This document shows, one piece after another, positions 60,813-62,428 of a DNA stretch of 62,428 bases. The stretch is from Thermoplasmata archaeon (GTDB lineage: Archaea > Thermoplasmatota > Thermoplasmata > WALJ01). The stretch's first letter is position 1. The number at the start of each line of letters is the position of its first letter. The DNA lies in contig JALTFR010000015.1 in assembly GCA_027006785.1 (NCBI GenBank), forward strand, positions 1-62,428, given 5' to 3'. The notes under the pieces are model-generated. The model made no database searches and was not told where the DNA came from. It saw nothing but the letters and a program-made list of their open reading frames with translations. The position numbers and the translations under genes are program-made.

Positions 60813-62428
60813 GTGAAAATATCAAGAAGAACAGGGGTTGCATTCTTCTTTCTCGCTCTGCTGTCTTCTTTTCTAACGAGATACCCGATTTTCAAGGTTC
60901 ACAGCGGGGGATTTGACTCCGAGTTCATACTCTATCTCTCGAAATCCATTGCAAGACAGGGCACAGCAAGCTGGGTGGCCAATTCATCCTCGTATTTTGG
61001 CCTGCACAGGTTCTCATACCCTCTCGGTTCTGTTTTTTTATATTCCTCATTCATTCAGGTATCATCCTCTGAATCCGAATACATGATTCTTCTATACAAT
61101 ATGATTCTGGTTGTCCTCGCCGTTGCCTCAGCATTTCTTTTCGGACTTGTAATCAGAAAAAAAGACTATCTCTTCGCTTTCCTTGTAGCATATGTTTTTG
61201 GAATGTCCCCTGTGTTTATCCTCGTATCCTCGTGGACACTTTCTGCAAGAGGATTATTTATGATTGTTTTTTCCATCCTTATTCTCATCTCTTTTTCAGA
61301 AATAAACAGAGCAAAGAAGATTTTTATTATATCATTTTTTATTATTTTAATATTTTCAATACACAGGATGGCGTTTTTCCTTATCTTAACTCTTTTGCCG
61401 ACATATGTTGTTTATGCCTTTTATGTAAGAAAATCTGGATTGCACATAAAAAACCAGTCGCACATTTTAAGATATGTACCATTTATACTCATGATTTCAT
61501 TCGTTGTGCTCTTTACATATATTTTTTATAGAGGCTCAATGAGTATGTATGAAGTTCTTGAGCCATATATGTCGGGAAACCTGATAAGTGGAGGGTTTGT
61601 TGCAATAATAATCAATATCGGGGTGGCTCTTGCAGTATCTGGGGGAATCCCGGTCCTGTTCATTCTTATTTCTCTATGGACTCCGTATAAGACCGTTTTA
61701 AGCAATAAAAATATTTATATAATTATAATATATACATTATTTTCTATACCATTTTTGTTCTATAAAGACTATTTCAGGATATACTCGTCATTTACTCTCT
61801 CAATACTCGGCTCCTTCTTCATGTTACTTTTTATTCACAAAACAAGTAAAAATAATATATTTAAAATTGAAAAAAATCAAGTTATCGGTGTTGTTCTGGT
61901 GCTAACAATGCTATTCGGTGTAGTAATGCAGGGATACTGGAATGGATCTTTTACAAATAGAGCAGGAGATTACATGGACTACGAAGAAGAGTCCATTGTT
62001 CTGGCCACAAGAGACCAGTACGGAGACCGGATATTCACCACTGTTCCCATGGGAAGATTGGAAGTTGCCCATACAGACGGGGAAGAGACCATGATGCCAT
62101 TTATAAAACCTGAAGACCCCTATTATGAAGGAGTTATACAGGGATATCTAAAAGCACAGGACATCCATCTTCAGTTCAAACCTGAAATACGTTTCGGTAG
62201 ATTCTACCTCTTTTCTCCGAATACAAGCACAGAGGAACTTTACTCCGAATTCAGCAACTCAAGTTTCTATGACTACTATATGCTAAAAGACAGGGACAAT
62301 GGTACATTTGTGAACGATGTTAGAGAAAATTGCTATATGACGTATGACGGAAAGATGGATTCCATGACAATCTCAATCTACTACGCCGACACATCAAACC
62401 CGAAAATAGGAGGCAAGAAATTATCGAT
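60813..62428 (+). CDS. Large polytopic membrane protein, C-terminally truncated by window edge (candidate GT-C type)
   Basis: The frame from GTG 60813 stays open for 538 codons to the edge. I translated it fully and found no stop. It has about eleven hydrophobic helices over residues 7-380: FFFLALLSSFLTRYPIFKVH first, then MILVVLAVASAFLFG, then a long run ending VIGVVLVLTMLFGVVM. A hydrophilic outer C-terminal domain starts near residue 385 (DYMDYEEESIVLATRDQYGD). The first loop (HSGGFDSEFILYLSKSIARQ) looks like the first outer loop of membrane glycosyltransferases, and the domain order resembles oligosaccharyltransferase/PMT-type GT-C enzymes, but a WWD-type motif is not visible, so the assignment is tentative. 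AT-rich and ATA-rich. Neighbourhood fits glycan transfer. Confidence 0.7.
   Translation, partial: MKISRRTGVAFFFLALLSSFLTRYPIFKVHSGGFDSEFILYLSKSIARQGTASWVANSSSYFGLHRFSYPLGSVFLYSSFIQVSSSESEYMILLYNMILVVLAVASAFLFGLVIRKKDYLFAFLVAYVFGMSPVFILVSSWTLSARGLFMIVFSILILISFSEINRAKKIFIISFFIILIFSIHRMAFFLILTLLPTYVVYAFYVRKSGLHIKNQSHILRYVPFILMISFVVLFTYIFYRGSMSMYEVLEPYMSGNLISGGFVAIIINIGVALAVSGGIPVLFILISLWTPYKTVLSNKNIYIIIIYTLFSIPFLFYKDYFRIYSSFTLSILGSFFMLLFIHKTSKNNIFKIEKNQVIGVVLVLTMLFGVVMQGYWNGSFTNRAGDYMDYEEESIVLATRDQYGDRIFTTVPMGRLEVAHTDGEETMMPFIKPEDPYYEGVIQGYLKAQDIHLQFKPEIRFGRFYLFSPNTSTEELYSEFSNSSFYDYYMLKDRDNGTFVNDVRENCYMTYDGKMDSMTISIYYADTSNPKIGGKKLS

Overview
The window is a gene-dense archaeal chromosome segment, most probably from the Thermoplasmatota (Euryarchaeota). 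The core markers are archaeal: a ribosomal S12-S7-EF-2 operon, L18a (LX), prefoldin alpha, FtsY, Alba, fibrillarin, TiaS, Dph2, the archaeal riboflavin set RibB/RibL/RibC/RibH, and MfnA-type decarboxylase. About half the genes have a TATA box about 25 nt before the start codon and so look leaderless. The rest have GGAGG/GGTGAT-type Shine-Dalgarno sites. A lineage related to marine benthic group D/Aciduliprofundum would fit, because a secreted clostripain and subtilase are present, but the genus cannot be fixed from the sequence alone. I saw no rRNA, tRNA, CRISPR array, IS element or integrase, and no gene-free stretch reaches 300 bases.

Layout. 1-6.6 kb: truncated VIT-domain surface protein, a PEP-synthase-like protein with receiver-like domains, an IMPACT-family protein and a large membrane-anchored surface protein. 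6.7-10.2 kb: QueH-like and RluB-like RNA-modification pair, small proteins, and an AT-rich patch with a nonsense-interrupted small membrane protein. 10.2-16 kb: MfnA-Dph2, a biotin-ligase-like protein with a degenerate nucleotide loop, and a coupled GCS2-like ligase/amidohydrolase pair. 16.1-19.6 kb: S12-S7-EF-2. 19.7-22.7 kb: carbamate kinase and the four-gene riboflavin/FAD operon. 22.8-38 kb: three giant secreted proteins (1546, 1502 and 1636 aa): a LamG/CARDB adhesin-like protein, a clostripain-like C11 peptidase and a subtilisin-like S8 peptidase. All three end in the same two-lobed C-terminal module, finishing exactly on Trp. 38-45.5 kb: TiaS, fibrillarin, Alba, PurC, M50 protease, class-II glutamine amidotransferase, thiolase and small regulators. 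45.5-50.5 kb: an operon of coiled-coil protein, split transketolase, transaldolase, SAH hydrolase and GT4. 50.6-54.9 kb: L18a-PfdA-FtsY-DUF89 and a DUF2207 protein. 54.9-62.4 kb: glycan locus with wlb-type sugar genes (oxidoreductase, acetyltransferase, aminotransferase), an Alg7-like phosphoglycosyltransferase, a flippase, a GT2 and a truncated polytopic membrane protein, probably serving N-glycosylation of the surface proteins.

Together the window pairs housekeeping translation and metabolism with an extracellular protein-degradation and surface-glycoprotein programme. The strongest candidate for something undescribed is the shared C-terminal GWNLI module. Its N-terminal half is almost identical at DNA level in the C11 and S8 genes, which suggests a conserved surface-retention or partner-binding tag kept uniform by gene conversion or recent duplication. 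Other leads are the GCS2-like/amidohydrolase cassette, a LamG domain nested inside CARDB folds, bacterial-type RNA-modification genes in an archaeon, a palindrome at the riboflavin promoter, and a recurrent C-run/T-run terminator signature.
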